Shown here: positions 47,786 through 56,646 of the stretch, one piece after another
Position numbering within the stretch: position 1 is the stretch's first letter
Layout of the letters: every line of letters starts with the position of its first letter
Program-made: the position numbers and the translations under genes
Notes under the pieces: generated by a model
What the model was told of the DNA's origin: nothing
The model's database searches: none
What the model saw: only the letters and a program-made list of their open reading frames with translations
Assembly: GCF_004923295.1 (NCBI RefSeq)
Contig: NZ_CP039634.1
Location: forward strand, 1,888,001 to 1,952,000
Direction: 5' to 3'
DNA length: 64,000 nucleotides
DNA from: Azospirillum sp. TSH100
GTDB lineage: Bacteria; Pseudomonadota; Alphaproteobacteria; Azospirillales; Azospirillaceae

Positions 47786-48120
47786 CGCGCCTCGCTCCCC
47801 AGGGCGCCGGTCTCGGCGGGGCCGGCGTCCGTTCCGGCGAGTGCGCTGTCGAACCCGCCGGCCGGGGCGCTGTCGACCAGCAGGTCCCCGTTGGCCCCCA
47901 GCAGGATCAGATGCTCGCGATCGTCGCGGCGCACCAGGATCAGCCGGCGCTTGGCGTCGATCGGCAGGGTCTCCACCACGCTCAACCGGCGCTGGCGGGT
48001 GCGTCCGCGCACCGTGCCGCCGGCCATGCCGGCCCGGCGCATCACCCAGGCGACGACCATGATGAGCGCCACGACGAAGACGAGCGCCATCAGGAAGCGG
48101 ATATACTGGTCGAGATCCAT
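47782..48120 (-). CDS. fliO: Flagellar biosynthesis protein FliO
   Basis: A 112-residue single-pass protein: MDLDQYIRFLMALVFVVALI membrane helix, then a cytosolic domain with the FliO core RRLSVVETLPIDAKRRLILVRRD and EHLILLGANGDLLVD. FliO helps stabilise FliP in gate assembly. The upstream in-frame Met would add 25 Arg-rich residues and is not used. It lies just ahead of fliP, with a 22-bp gap after the previous gene. Confidence 0.88.
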   Translation of the reverse strand: MDLDQYIRFLMALVFVVALIMVVAWVMRRAGMAGGTVRGRTRQRRLSVVETLPIDAKRRLILVRRDDREHLILLGANGDLLVDSAPAGGFDSALAGTDAGPAETGALGSEAR

Positions 48121-48142
48121 GGGGACGGCAGGCTTTCTCTGA

Positions 48143-48571
48143 TTAATGCGTATCGTCCGGCAGGGCCGGAGCGCCCGGACCGGCTGTGCGGCCATAGGCG
48201 GCGGCCGCGCGTTGGCGGGCGGTGTGCGGATCGTCGCGGCCGGCCAGCGCGGCGGCGACGGCCTCCTCCCGCCGGCTTTGCTGGTCGGTCAGCGCGGCGG
48301 CCAGCGGCCCCAGTGCCGCCACCAGATCGCCGAGCGGGCCGAGCAGCGTGCGTGCCTCTCCCCGCGGCAGCGCTTCCGCGGCGAGGCAGAGATGGGCGAC
48401 GCGATCCTCCAGCCCGGCGAGGTCGATCAGGACGCCAGCCTCCGCCTGCGCCCGGGCATCGTCGAGCGTGGCGCCCAATGCCGCCGCCTGTGCGGCGATC
48501 CGGGGGGCCGAGTCGGCGCCGTCGGTTGTCTGGGGAGGGGGTGTCTGGGGCGGGGATGGCGGACGTGTCAT
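48143..48571 (-). CDS. Hypothetical protein in flagellar cluster
   Basis: 142 residues with a Pro-rich N-terminus (TRPPSPPQTPPPQ) and an Ala/Leu-rich helical body (LEDRVAHLCLAAEALPRGEA). No signal or membrane segment. It overlaps the FlhB-like gene by 4 bp (ATGA), so the four minus-strand genes form one operon. I do not recognise the family; a chaperone-like or export-accessory role is only contextual inference. Confidence 0.6.
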   Translation of the reverse strand: MTRPPSPPQTPPPQTTDGADSAPRIAAQAAALGATLDDARAQAEAGVLIDLAGLEDRVAHLCLAAEALPRGEARTLLGPLGDLVAALGPLAAALTDQQSRREEAVAAALAGRDDPHTARQRAAAAYGRTAGPGAPALPDDTH

Positions 48572-48939
48572 GGCTTGTCCTCCTCCGGAAAGTCCTCGGA
48601 TCGCGGCTCCGGTGGCAAGGTGCCGTTGGCGCGGTAGACATGGGCCAGGATCTCCGCCACCGCGGCGATGGCCTCGACGGGGATATCGCTGTCGACCTCG
48701 ATGGCGGACAGGATTTCGACCAGATCAGCGTCTTCGCGCACCTTGACGCCGTTGGCGAAGGCGACCTCGAGGATCTGTTCCGCCACCGTGCCCCTGCCGG
48801 TGGCGACGATCCTCGGCAGAGTCTCCGTACCCAATGCGTATTTCAGCGCAACCGCGACCGGCCGCCGGGCTGCAGGCTTCCTCTTGCCGGCGGACGGGCC
48901 GGCAGTCGGCGGAACGGGAGGGCGGGCTTGCGCGGACAA
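48568..48939 (-). CDS. FlhB C-terminal-domain-like protein (FlhX type)
   Basis: About 123 residues matching the cytosolic domain of FlhB: VAVALKYALGTETLPRIVA, ILEVAFANGVKVREDADLVEIL and DIPVEAIAAVAEILAHVYRAN. The autocleavage motif NPTH is replaced by RRPV. There are no membrane helices. No ATG fits; I suggest TTG at 48939, AAGG eight bases ahead, with low certainty about the start. FlhB-domain-only proteins can substitute for cleaved FlhB in other bacteria. A full flhB lies at 51.6 kb. Confidence 0.72.
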   Translation of the reverse strand: MSAQARPPVPPTAGPSAGKRKPAARRPVAVALKYALGTETLPRIVATGRGTVAEQILEVAFANGVKVREDADLVEILSAIEVDSDIPVEAIAAVAEILAHVYRANGTLPPEPRSEDFPEEDKP

Positions 48940-49144
48940 CAGACGGCCTTGTCGAAGGGGTCCTTCCTGCGCCGCATCCTGGACCGGTAGGCTTAACGAA
49001 CTGTAAAGGCGGCGGCGCCTGCCCACTTGCGTCGGAAGGGATTCATCCTTCGTTAACGCAAACGGGCGACCATTGCGGAGTGTGGAATGCCCGCATGGTG
49101 CGGCGTTGAGCGTGATCGCGGACAAGGGCGGCGGGATCAGGGCT

Positions 49145-49549
49145 ATGGACCTCGGAAATCTCGGACTCTTCAAGCTGATGTCGCGCAAGATGGACTGGCT
49201 GACCCAACGCCAGGAAGTCCTGTCGCAGAACATCGCCAATGCCGATACGCCGGAATACAAGAGCCGTGACCTGAAGCCATTCAGCTTCCGCGATGCGCTG
49301 AGCGACAGCCGGAGGCTGACCCCGGTGGCGACCAACGCATCCCATCTGGCCGGCACCCGCGGTGCCGGCGGCATGGCTCAGGAGCAGAAGGTGCGCGATC
49401 CGTACGAGACGGCGCCTGACGGCAACAATGTCGTGCTGGAAGACCAGATGATGCGGATGAGCCAGAGTTCGATGGATTACCAGACCATCACCAACCTGTA
49501 TAAAAAGCAGGTGGCGATGATCAAGTCGGCGATCCGTTCAGGCAGCTGA
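49145..49549 (+). CDS. flgB: Flagellar basal-body rod protein FlgB
   Basis: A 134-residue proximal-rod subunit. WLTQRQEVLSQNIANADTPEYKSRD is the flagellar rod N-terminal motif, and DYQTITNLYKKQVAMIKSAI the C-terminal helix used for assembly. I took ATG 49145; an earlier start 24 codons up runs through the probable promoter area. First gene of the plus-strand operon and divergent from the fliO/fliP group. Confidence 0.95.
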   Translation: MDLGNLGLFKLMSRKMDWLTQRQEVLSQNIANADTPEYKSRDLKPFSFRDALSDSRRLTPVATNASHLAGTRGAGGMAQEQKVRDPYETAPDGNNVVLEDQMMRMSQSSMDYQTITNLYKKQVAMIKSAIRSGS

Positions 49550-49617
49550 GCGGCTTCGAGGTGCCGGCTCGCGATCGGCGGTTTTTCGAGCCCGCGGGCT
49601 TTTGAGGAGGCGGTGCG

Positions 49618-50028
49618 ATGGATCTCTACAAGTCGATGGCGGTTTCCGCCTCGGGCATGAAGGCGCAGGGTACGCGCCTGAAGGTCATTTCGGAGAATCT
49701 GGCCAACGCCAACACCACCGCCGAGACGCCGGGCGATCTGCCCTATCGCCGCAAGACGGTGATCTTCAAGAACGAGCTTGACCGGGCGATGGACGTCGAC
49801 AAGGTCCGCGTCGCCAAGGTCGATGTGGACAAGAGCGACTTCCAGCGCCGCTACGACCCGTCCCACCCGTCGGCTGACGCCGAGGGCTATGTCCTGCTGC
49901 CCAACGTCAATTCGGTGGTCGAGGCGATGGACATGCGCGAGGCCCAGCGCAGCTATGAAGCCAACCTGTCGGCGATCGACACGGCGCGGCAGATGCTGAC
50001 CCGCACCATCGACATCCTGCGCGCCTGA
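49618..50028 (+). CDS. flgC: Flagellar basal-body rod protein FlgC
   Basis: A 136-residue proximal-rod subunit. MAVSASGMKAQGTRLKVISE and NLANANTTAETPGDLPYRRK are the N-terminal motif; YVLLPNVNSVVEAMDMREAQ and RSYEANLSAIDTARQM the C-terminal helix. A strong GAGGAGG is seven bases upstream of the ATG. It follows flgB by 68 bp. Confidence 0.96.
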   Translation: MDLYKSMAVSASGMKAQGTRLKVISENLANANTTAETPGDLPYRRKTVIFKNELDRAMDVDKVRVAKVDVDKSDFQRRYDPSHPSADAEGYVLLPNVNSVVEAMDMREAQRSYEANLSAIDTARQMLTRTIDILRA

Positions 50029-50080
50029 CGCCCGCACCTCCCATCGCCATCCGCCCTCCTGACGCACCGGAAACGCCGCC

Positions 50081-50380
50081 ATGATCAATCCGCTGAACGC
50101 CGCCGCGGCCTACGCCACCACCGCCGCCAAGACGACCGGCCCCGGCATGGCCGCCCGCGACGGTGCATCCTTCGGCGACGTGCTGGAACAGGCGGCCAAG
50201 GAGAGCATCGGCACCCTGAAGAAGAGCGAGGACATGTCGGCTCTGGCCGCCGTCGGCAAGGCTGATCTGAACGACGTCGTCCAGGCGGTGACCAACGCCG
50301 AGGTGACCTTGCAGACTGTGACCGCCGTGCGCGACAAGGTGCTGAACGCTTATCAGGAAATCCTGCGCATGCCGATGTGA
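50081..50380 (+). CDS. fliE: Flagellar hook-basal body protein FliE
   Basis: A 99-residue MS-ring/rod adaptor. The conserved C-terminal half reads LNDVVQAVTNAEVTLQTVTA and VRDKVLNAYQEILRMPM, the canonical FliE end. Order flgB-flgC-fliE is the standard one. Confidence 0.95.
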   Translation: MINPLNAAAAYATTAAKTTGPGMAARDGASFGDVLEQAAKESIGTLKKSEDMSALAAVGKADLNDVVQAVTNAEVTLQTVTAVRDKVLNAYQEILRMPM

Positions 50381-50425
50381 CGGCGTTCGCCCGCGTCCTC
50401 ACGTCGTCATGCACCGTCTGCGATC

Positions 50426-50785
50426 ATGAACGAGACCGAAGTCATCGAGCTTTGCCGCACCTCGATCGTCACATTGGTGATCGTCTGCGGGCCGATCCTG
50501 GTCATCATGATGGTGCTCGGCACCGTCATCTCCATCTTCCAGGCGGTCACCCAGATCAGTGAGCAGACGCTCGCCATGGTGCCGAAGGTGCTGCTGGTCT
50601 TCGGCCTCAGCATTTTGCTGATGCCCTTCATGCTGGGCAAGCTGACCGAGTTCTTCGAGCATGAGGTCGCCGACCGCATCGTCGCCATCGGCGTCGGCGC
50701 CACCGACAATGGCGGCGCCCCCTTCACGCCCGGTACCGGCATAACGCCTGCTCCGGCCCCGACCGCCGCCGCGGCGGGCCAATGA
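50426..50785 (+). CDS. fliQ: Flagellar export gate protein FliQ
   Basis: 119 residues, two membrane helices: IVTLVIVCGPILVIMMVLGT and VPKVLLVFGLSILLMPFML, with the intervening VISIFQAVTQISEQTLAMVP signature. FliQ is usually about 90 residues; here a Gly/Pro/Ala tail of some 30 residues is added. It overlaps fliR by 4 bp. Confidence 0.95.
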   Translation: MNETEVIELCRTSIVTLVIVCGPILVIMMVLGTVISIFQAVTQISEQTLAMVPKVLLVFGLSILLMPFMLGKLTEFFEHEVADRIVAIGVGATDNGGAPFTPGTGITPAPAPTAAAAGQ

Positions 50786-51552
50786 ACGTCCTGCAACAGT
50801 TTCTGGGCGAACAGATCTTCGTCTGGATGTTGGTGTTCATGCGGGTGGGCACCGCCTTCAGTGTGATGCCGACCATCGGCGACGCCTTCGTGCCTACCCG
50901 CACGCGTTTGCTGTTTGCGCTGGCGGTCAGTACGCTGGTGGCGCCAACCATCCGGCCGATGCTGCCGCCGATGCCGGGCAACCCGTTCCAACTGCTGGTT
51001 CTGGCCGCCAGCGAGATGACCATCGGCATCTTCATGGGCACCATCGCCCGGTTGCTGATGGGGGCGCTGGAAGTCGCCGGCACCATCATCAGCCTTCAGA
51101 GCGGGCTGGCCAACGCGCAGATCTTCAACCCGGCTCTGGCGACGTCGGGGTCTTTGCCTGGTTCGCTGATGGGCTGGCTGGGGCTGCTGCTGCTGTTCGT
51201 CACCGACCTGCATCATCTGCTGATCATGGCGGTCGTCGACAGCTATTCAACCTTCACGCCCGGAGCGGCGATCCCGATCGACGACATGGCGAATGTGGTC
51301 GGGCAGCTGGTGTCGAAGACCTTCATGATGGGGGTGCAGATGTCCGCCCCCTTCCTGATCACCGGCATCCTGTTCGCGCTGGCGCTCGGGCTGCTGAACA
51401 AGCTGGCGCCGCAGGTGCAGGTGTTCCAGCTGTTCACCTCGGTCCAGGTGCTGCTGGGGCTGTTCATGTTCGCGCTGACGCTGGGGGCGATGATGCTGTT
51501 CTGGCTGTCGCGCTTCGAATCCACCTTCATCGAATTCCTGAAGCCGCTGTAG
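50782..51552 (+). CDS. fliR: Flagellar export gate protein FliR
   Basis: A 256-residue membrane protein with about six helices. Motifs: VFMRVGTAFSVMPTIGDAFV, ASEMTIGIFMGTIARLLM and LLNKLAPQVQVFQLFTSVQ. With FliP and FliQ it forms the export gate. Its start overlaps the fliQ stop, and flhB begins 13 bp after it. Confidence 0.95.
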   Translation: MNVLQQFLGEQIFVWMLVFMRVGTAFSVMPTIGDAFVPTRTRLLFALAVSTLVAPTIRPMLPPMPGNPFQLLVLAASEMTIGIFMGTIARLLMGALEVAGTIISLQSGLANAQIFNPALATSGSLPGSLMGWLGLLLLFVTDLHHLLIMAVVDSYSTFTPGAAIPIDDMANVVGQLVSKTFMMGVQMSAPFLITGILFALALGLLNKLAPQVQVFQLFTSVQVLLGLFMFALTLGAMMLFWLSRFESTFIEFLKPL

Positions 51553-51565
51553 AGGGAGGGCGCCG

Positions 51566-52642
51566 GTGTCGGAAGATGCGGACGAATCCTCCAAAACAGA
51601 GGACCCGACATCCAAGAAGCTCGACGAGGCCCACAAGCAGGGCCAGTTCGCGATGACCCGCGAGGCCGCGAACTGGTTGATGGTCGCGGCGATGCTGGTG
51701 GTTCTGGTCTCCATCCTGCCCGGCACGATGAAGGGGTTGGTTTTCCGCCTGAACTACTATTTCGAGAATCTCGACCGCCTCACCTTCGACCGGGCCGGGG
51801 TCGGTGCCCTGCTGTTCCGGGTGATGAGCGACGTCATGTGGGCGCTGTGGCTGCCCATCCTGCTGTTCGTGGTGGCCGGCGTGCTGTCGACCATCGGGCA
51901 GACGGGATTCCACGTCTCCTGGGAACTGATCTCGCCCAAGTTCAGCAAGCTGAACCCGCTGCCGGGCCTGATGAACATGTTCAAGGCCAACCAGGGCGTG
52001 GAACTGCTGAAGAGCATCGTCAAGCTGGCGGTGGTCGGTGGCGTGGCCTATATGGCGCTGGTGCCGATGTTCGGCGGGATCGAGGCCTATATCGGCATCG
52101 ACATCGTCGCCATGCTGTTGCAGATGGACGGGCTGGCCCACCGGCTGCTGGTCTGGGTTCTGGTTGTCCTCACCTTCATCGCTGCCGGCGACTTCCTCTG
52201 GCAGAAGCAGCAGTTCGACAAGAAGATGAAGATGACCAAGCAGGAGGTGAAGGACGAGCACAAGCAGCAGGAAGGCGACCCGGTGGTCAAGGGCCGCATC
52301 CGCCAGATCCGGTTCGAGCGCGCGCGCAAGCGCATGATGGCTGCGGTGCCGAACGCAGACGTGGTGGTCACCAACCCGACCCACTTCGCCGTCGCGCTGA
52401 AATACGATCCCAGCCAGATGGGAGCGCCGATGGTGCTGGCGAAGGGCGTCGATCAGGTGGCCTTCAAGATCCGCGAGATCGCCGAATCGAACAATGTACC
52501 GGTCATAGAAAATCCGCCCCTTGCCCGTGCGCTCTATGCCGCTTGCGATATCGACGAGGAAGTTCCATCCGAGCATTATCGGGCGGTCGCCGAAGTCATC
52601 ACCTATGTCTTCAAGCTGAAAGGGCGGTCGCTGCGCAACTGA
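51566..52642 (+). CDS. flhB: Flagellar export switch protein FlhB
   Basis: A 358-residue protein with four membrane helices (about 35-55, 88-112, 145-170, 190-212). The autocleavage site is NPTH with Asn270-Pro271 (VVVTNPTHFAVALKYDPSQ), and the cytosolic domain ends ITYVFKLKGRSLRN. Cleavage changes export specificity from hook to filament. It starts at GTG 51566, with GGGAGG seven bases ahead. Confidence 0.96.
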   Translation: MSEDADESSKTEDPTSKKLDEAHKQGQFAMTREAANWLMVAAMLVVLVSILPGTMKGLVFRLNYYFENLDRLTFDRAGVGALLFRVMSDVMWALWLPILLFVVAGVLSTIGQTGFHVSWELISPKFSKLNPLPGLMNMFKANQGVELLKSIVKLAVVGGVAYMALVPMFGGIEAYIGIDIVAMLLQMDGLAHRLLVWVLVVLTFIAAGDFLWQKQQFDKKMKMTKQEVKDEHKQQEGDPVVKGRIRQIRFERARKRMMAAVPNADVVVTNPTHFAVALKYDPSQMGAPMVLAKGVDQVAFKIREIAESNNVPVIENPPLARALYAACDIDEEVPSEHYRAVAEVITYVFKLKGRSLRN

Positions 52643-52788
52643 TCCGGGGATAGCTGATCCGGGTGCAACTGATCCGGCCTCGCGACGGTTGACGGAACCG
52701 GGTGGGGCGACCGACGATCGCGGGCGGCGCGATGGGCAGTCCGGCCCGGGGCATCTTCCGGCGGGACCGTGTGGGGTTTGGAGTATTG

Positions 52789-55320
52789 GTGGACGACACA
52801 ACTTCCCTTTCCGATACCGCGCGCAATGCAGTGAACCGCCGGGCTTCGTCCGGTGGGGTGTCGATGCTGGTCCAATATGCGCTGGCGCCCGCCGGGCTTC
52901 TGGTGCTGGCCGCCGGATTGCTGGTGGACCGTGACTCGGTCGTCTGGCTGGGGGCGGCGCTCGTGGCCGCGGGCGTGGTCTTGCTGATCGCCCGCAGTGT
53001 TTCGGTGGTGCGGCGGTCGGCGCGCATCGGTGCTCTTCTCGGTGGGGCGCTGGAAGGGATGCCGGCCGGCCAACTGGTCTGCGATGGGGCCGACGAGGTG
53101 GTGTTCGTCAATGCGGCCTTCCGCGAGCTGGCGGGGTGGCGCCGTGGCGAACGGCCGCTCGATGCACTGGCCCGTCAGTTTTCCGGCGACCCCGACAGCG
53201 CGCGAGAGTTCCGCCGTCTGCGCGAGCGGGTGAGGGCCGGGGCAGCCGCCTCGGCCGAGCTGGCGATCCCGGCGTTGGATCACAATCCGCCGGAATGGCG
53301 CAAGGTGCAGGGCCAGCCGGTGGCCGGCTTTCCCGGCTCCGTCCATTGGCGGATCGAGGATATCACCGCTCGGCGCGAGCTTGAGCATGTGATGCTGCGC
53401 GAGCAGGCCAAGCTTGCCGACTTCATGGAACATGCGCCGGTCGGCTTCTTCTCGGTCGACCAGAGCGGCCAATTCCTCTTCGTGAACGCCACGCTGGCCC
53501 AATGGCTGGACGCCGCGCCCGGCGACCTGACGGATGGCGAGGCGCGGTTGCACGGCATTCTGGCGGCACCGCCGCTCTCAGCCGCTCCCTATGACCTGTT
53601 CGACCATGGCGGCGGCGAGCAGCGCGGCGAGCTGACCATGGTCGGGCTGCGGGGCCGGCGGTTCCAGGTCGCGGTGGCTCAGAGTGTGGTGCATGCCGAC
53701 GACGGCACCATCCACACCCGCTCGGTGGTGCGTGACCTGTCGCCCGAACGGGAGTGGCAGGAGGCGCTGCGCCTGTCCGAGCAGCGCTTCCAGCGCTTCT
53801 TCGAGGATGCGCCGATCGGCATCGCGCTGGTTGACGAGACCGGGCAGCTGACCGAATGCAACGAGGCCTTCCTGACGCTGATCGGCAGCGAGGCGGGCAG
53901 CGTCATCAACCGTCCGATGGCCGACCTGATCGTCCCGGCGGAGCGCGATGCGGTGATCGCCCGGCTGAAATCGGTGCAGGGCGGCGACGATCCGGCACAC
54001 CCGCTTGAGGTGCGTCTGTCCGGCGGGCGGGAGTTGACCGCCCAGCTCTATGCCCGGCGCCTCGCCAATCCTGTGCGCACCGACGGCAGAGGGGACGGGA
54101 CGCGCGGGGAGGGGGTCGGCCTGATCCTGCACTTCATCGACATGACCGAGCGCAAGAGCCTTGAGGCCCAGTTCGCCCAGTCACAGAAGATGCAGGCGGT
54201 CGGCCAGCTGGCCGGCGGCGTGGCGCACGACTTCAACAATCTGCTGACGGCGATGATCGGCTTCTGCGACCTGCTGCTGCTGCGGCACAAGCCGGGCGAC
54301 CAGTCCTTCAGCGACATCATGCAGATCAAGCAGAACGCCAACCGCGCCGCCAATCTGGTGCGGCAACTGCTGGCCTTCTCGCGCCAACAGACCTTGCAGC
54401 CGCGCGTCATCAATGTGACCGACGTGCTGGCGGAACTGGCGAACCTGCTGCGCCGGCTGATCGGCGAGAACATCGAACTGAAGATGATCCACGGCCGTGA
54501 CCTGGGGCTGGTCAAGGTCGACCAGAACCAGTTGGAACAGGTTATCATCAATCTGGTTGTCAATGCCCGCGACGCCATGGCCGGCGGCGGCAAGCTGACC
54601 ATCAACACCACCAATCACGTCGTCAGCCAGCCGGAGCGACGGGAGCATGAGACGGTGCCGTCCGGCAGCTATGTCTCGATCGAGGTGATCGACACCGGCT
54701 GCGGCATCGCGCGCGAGAATCTCCAGCGCATCTTCGAGCCTTTCTATACGACCAAGGAGGTCGGGTCGGGCACCGGTCTCGGCCTGTCGACGGTGTACGG
54801 CATCGTGCGGCAGACCGGCGGCTTCGTGCTGGTCGATTCGGCGGTGGGGGAGGGGACGACCTTCACCATCCTGCTGCCGCACCACCAGGGGGAACTGCGT
54901 CCGGTCGACACGGCGGAGCCGCGCGAGCGGCGCGGCAGCGACCTGACCGGCAGCGGTACCATCCTGCTGGTGGAGGACGAGGACGCCGTGCGCGTCTTCT
55001 CCGCCCGCGCTCTGCGCAACAAGGGCTATCAAGTGCTGGAGGCCAAGAACGGCGAGGCGGCTTTGCAGCAGATCGAGACCAACGGTGCCTCGATCGACCT
55101 GCTGATCACCGACGTGGTGATGCCGCAGATGGACGGTCCGACCCTGGCCCGCCATGTCCGCAAGCTACGTCCGGAGATGCGGGTGATCTTCATTTCCGGC
55201 TATGCGGAGGATCGGCTGGGCGAGATCGATGGCGTCGAAGTCGCCCATTTCCTGCCCAAGCCCTTCTCGCTGAAACAGCTGGCGTCCAAGGTGAAGGAGG
55301 TCATCCGCGATGGGCGGTGA
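52789..55320 (+). CDS. cckA: Hybrid sensor histidine kinase, CckA type
   Basis: 843 residues. Two membrane helices (27-46, 50-72) are followed by three PAS-like regions (about 85-190, 205-315, 330-455). The HisKA has the phospho-His near residue 480 (GGVAHDFNNLLTAMIGFCDL) and the CckA-like DQSFSDIMQIKQNANRAANL. HATPase boxes (NLVVNARDAM, DTGCGI, GSGTGLGLSTVYGI) precede a receiver (LLITDVVMPQMDGP). CckA feeds the ChpT-CtrA relay controlling cell cycle and motility in alphaproteobacteria. GTG 52789, with GGAG five bases ahead, gives the best start. It lies between flhB and recA. Confidence 0.85.
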   Translation: MDDTTSLSDTARNAVNRRASSGGVSMLVQYALAPAGLLVLAAGLLVDRDSVVWLGAALVAAGVVLLIARSVSVVRRSARIGALLGGALEGMPAGQLVCDGADEVVFVNAAFRELAGWRRGERPLDALARQFSGDPDSAREFRRLRERVRAGAAASAELAIPALDHNPPEWRKVQGQPVAGFPGSVHWRIEDITARRELEHVMLREQAKLADFMEHAPVGFFSVDQSGQFLFVNATLAQWLDAAPGDLTDGEARLHGILAAPPLSAAPYDLFDHGGGEQRGELTMVGLRGRRFQVAVAQSVVHADDGTIHTRSVVRDLSPEREWQEALRLSEQRFQRFFEDAPIGIALVDETGQLTECNEAFLTLIGSEAGSVINRPMADLIVPAERDAVIARLKSVQGGDDPAHPLEVRLSGGRELTAQLYARRLANPVRTDGRGDGTRGEGVGLILHFIDMTERKSLEAQFAQSQKMQAVGQLAGGVAHDFNNLLTAMIGFCDLLLLRHKPGDQSFSDIMQIKQNANRAANLVRQLLAFSRQQTLQPRVINVTDVLAELANLLRRLIGENIELKMIHGRDLGLVKVDQNQLEQVIINLVVNARDAMAGGGKLTINTTNHVVSQPERREHETVPSGSYVSIEVIDTGCGIARENLQRIFEPFYTTKEVGSGTGLGLSTVYGIVRQTGGFVLVDSAVGEGTTFTILLPHHQGELRPVDTAEPRERRGSDLTGSGTILLVEDEDAVRVFSARALRNKGYQVLEAKNGEAALQQIETNGASIDLLITDVVMPQMDGPTLARHVRKLRPEMRVIFISGYAEDRLGEIDGVEVAHFLPKPFSLKQLASKVKEVIRDGR

Positions 55321-55369
55321 GAGGCAGAGCCGCCTGCAAAAGCATGCCTGGATATACCCCTTAAAATGG

Positions 55370-55384
55370 GAACGCACAGGCAAC
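55370..55384 (+). promoter_or_regulatory. LexA-box-like site, upstream copy
   Basis: GAAC-N7-CAAC, seven of eight specified bases of the alphaproteobacterial direct-repeat LexA box (GAAC-N7-GAAC, equal to GTTC-N7-GTTC on the other strand). It lies just upstream of the proposed recA -35. Confidence 0.4.
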
Positions 55385-55392
55385 ATCATCCC

Positions 55393-55420
55393 TTGCAAAC
55401 AAGAACGAAGAGAGTACATT
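55393..55420 (+). promoter_or_regulatory. Putative recA promoter
   Basis: TTGCAA (55393-55398), 16-bp spacer, TACATT (55415-55420). Each hexamer matches 4 of 6 consensus bases. The second LexA-like box lies in its spacer and -10. Confidence 0.5.
55403..55417 (+). promoter_or_regulatory. LexA-box-like site overlapping the recA promoter
   Basis: GAAC-N7-GTAC, seven of eight specified bases of the direct-repeat SOS box, placed between -35 and -10 where a repressor would block polymerase. No lexA gene is in the window. Confidence 0.5.
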
Positions 55421-55472
55421 TAGCCTCGTTGCAAGAGCGCCGACCGTGTGTTCTAAGAGAGGGGTACCGGGC

Positions 55473-56552
55473 ATGTCGTCCGCACAGCTTCGTTTGGTCG
55501 AGAAGGATTCCATGGACAAGCAGAAGGCGCTCGATGCCGCCCTGAGCCAGATCGAACGCGCGTTCGGCAAGGGCTCGATCATGAAGCTCGGCGCCAAGGA
55601 GAACTTGGTCGAGACGGAGGTTATTTCCACCGGCTCTCTTGGTCTCGACATCGCGCTGGGCATCGGCGGCCTGCCGAAGGGCCGCATCATCGAAATCTAC
55701 GGGCCGGAAAGCTCGGGCAAGACCACGCTGGCGCTGCACGCCATCGCCCAAGCCCAGAAGGGCGGCGGCACCTGCGCCTTCGTCGATGCGGAGCACGCGC
55801 TCGACCCGTCCTATGCCCGCAAGCTGGGCGTCAACATCGATGAGCTGCTGATCTCACAGCCGGATGCCGGCGAACAGGCGTTGGAGATCGCCGATACGCT
55901 GGTGCGTTCCGGCGCCATCGACGTGCTGGTGGTCGACTCGGTCGCAGCCCTGGTGCCGCGTGCCGAACTGGAAGGCGAGATGGGCGACAGCCATGTCGGC
56001 CTGCATGCCCGCCTGATGAGCCAGGCGCTGCGCAAGCTGACCGGCTCGATCTCCAAGTCGAACTGCCTGGTGATCTTCATCAACCAGATCCGCCTGAAGA
56101 TCGGCGTGATGTTCGGCAACCCGGAGACGACGACCGGCGGCAACGCGCTGAAGTTCTACGCGTCCGTCCGCCTCGACATCCGCCGCATCGGTTCGATCAA
56201 GGACCGCGAGACCGTCGTGGGCAACCAGACCCGCGTCAAGGTGGTGAAGAACAAGATGGCCCCGCCCTTCCGCGTGGTCGAGTTCGACATCATGTATGGC
56301 GAAGGCGTGTCGAAGGTGGGCGAACTGCTCGATCTCGGCATCCAGGCGGGCGTCGTGGACAAGTCGGGCGCGTGGTTCAGCTATGACGGCACCCGCATCG
56401 GCCAGGGCCGTGAGAACGCCAAGAACTACCTGCGCAACAACCCCGAGGTCGCCGACGCGATCGAGGCCAAGATCCGTGGAAACGCCGGTCTGGTCGCCGA
56501 CGCGATGATGGGCACCCCGGAAGCCGACGGCGAGGCATCTACGCCGGAGTAA
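55473..56552 (+). CDS. recA: Recombinase RecA
   Basis: A 359-residue DNA recombinase and SOS co-protease. Motifs: [20 protein letters not shown], Walker [28 protein letters not shown], Walker [21 protein letters not shown] and L2 loop [17 protein letters not shown]. The start is [11 protein letters not shown]; a second Met 13 codons on (MDKQKAL) and an upstream TG-rich frame are less likely. It follows cckA by about 150 bp with its own promoter and a strong terminator. Confidence 0.98.
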   Translation: MSSAQLRLVEKDSMDKQKALDAALSQIERAFGKGSIMKLGAKENLVETEVISTGSLGLDIALGIGGLPKGRIIEIYGPESSGKTTLALHAIAQAQKGGGTCAFVDAEHALDPSYARKLGVNIDELLISQPDAGEQALEIADTLVRSGAIDVLVVDSVAALVPRAELEGEMGDSHVGLHARLMSQALRKLTGSISKSNCLVIFINQIRLKIGVMFGNPETTTGGNALKFYASVRLDIRRIGSIKDRETVVGNQTRVKVVKNKMAPPFRVVEFDIMYGEGVSKVGELLDLGIQAGVVDKSGAWFSYDGTRIGQGRENAKNYLRNNPEVADAIEAKIRGNAGLVADAMMGTPEADGEASTPE

Positions 56553-56570
56553 GGCCTTCGATATTTTTCG

Positions 56571-56604
56571 AGCCCGCCGCCTGTCAGGGTGGCGGGCTTT
56601 TTTT
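56571..56604 (+). terminator. Intrinsic terminator after recA
   Basis: Stem AGCCCGCC (56571-56578) and GGCGGGCT (56591-56598) followed by an uninterrupted T-run. Confidence 0.9.
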
Positions 56605-56646
56605 ATGCGAGATCCAAAAGCAAATAGGAGCTCTAAAGGAGAAGCC

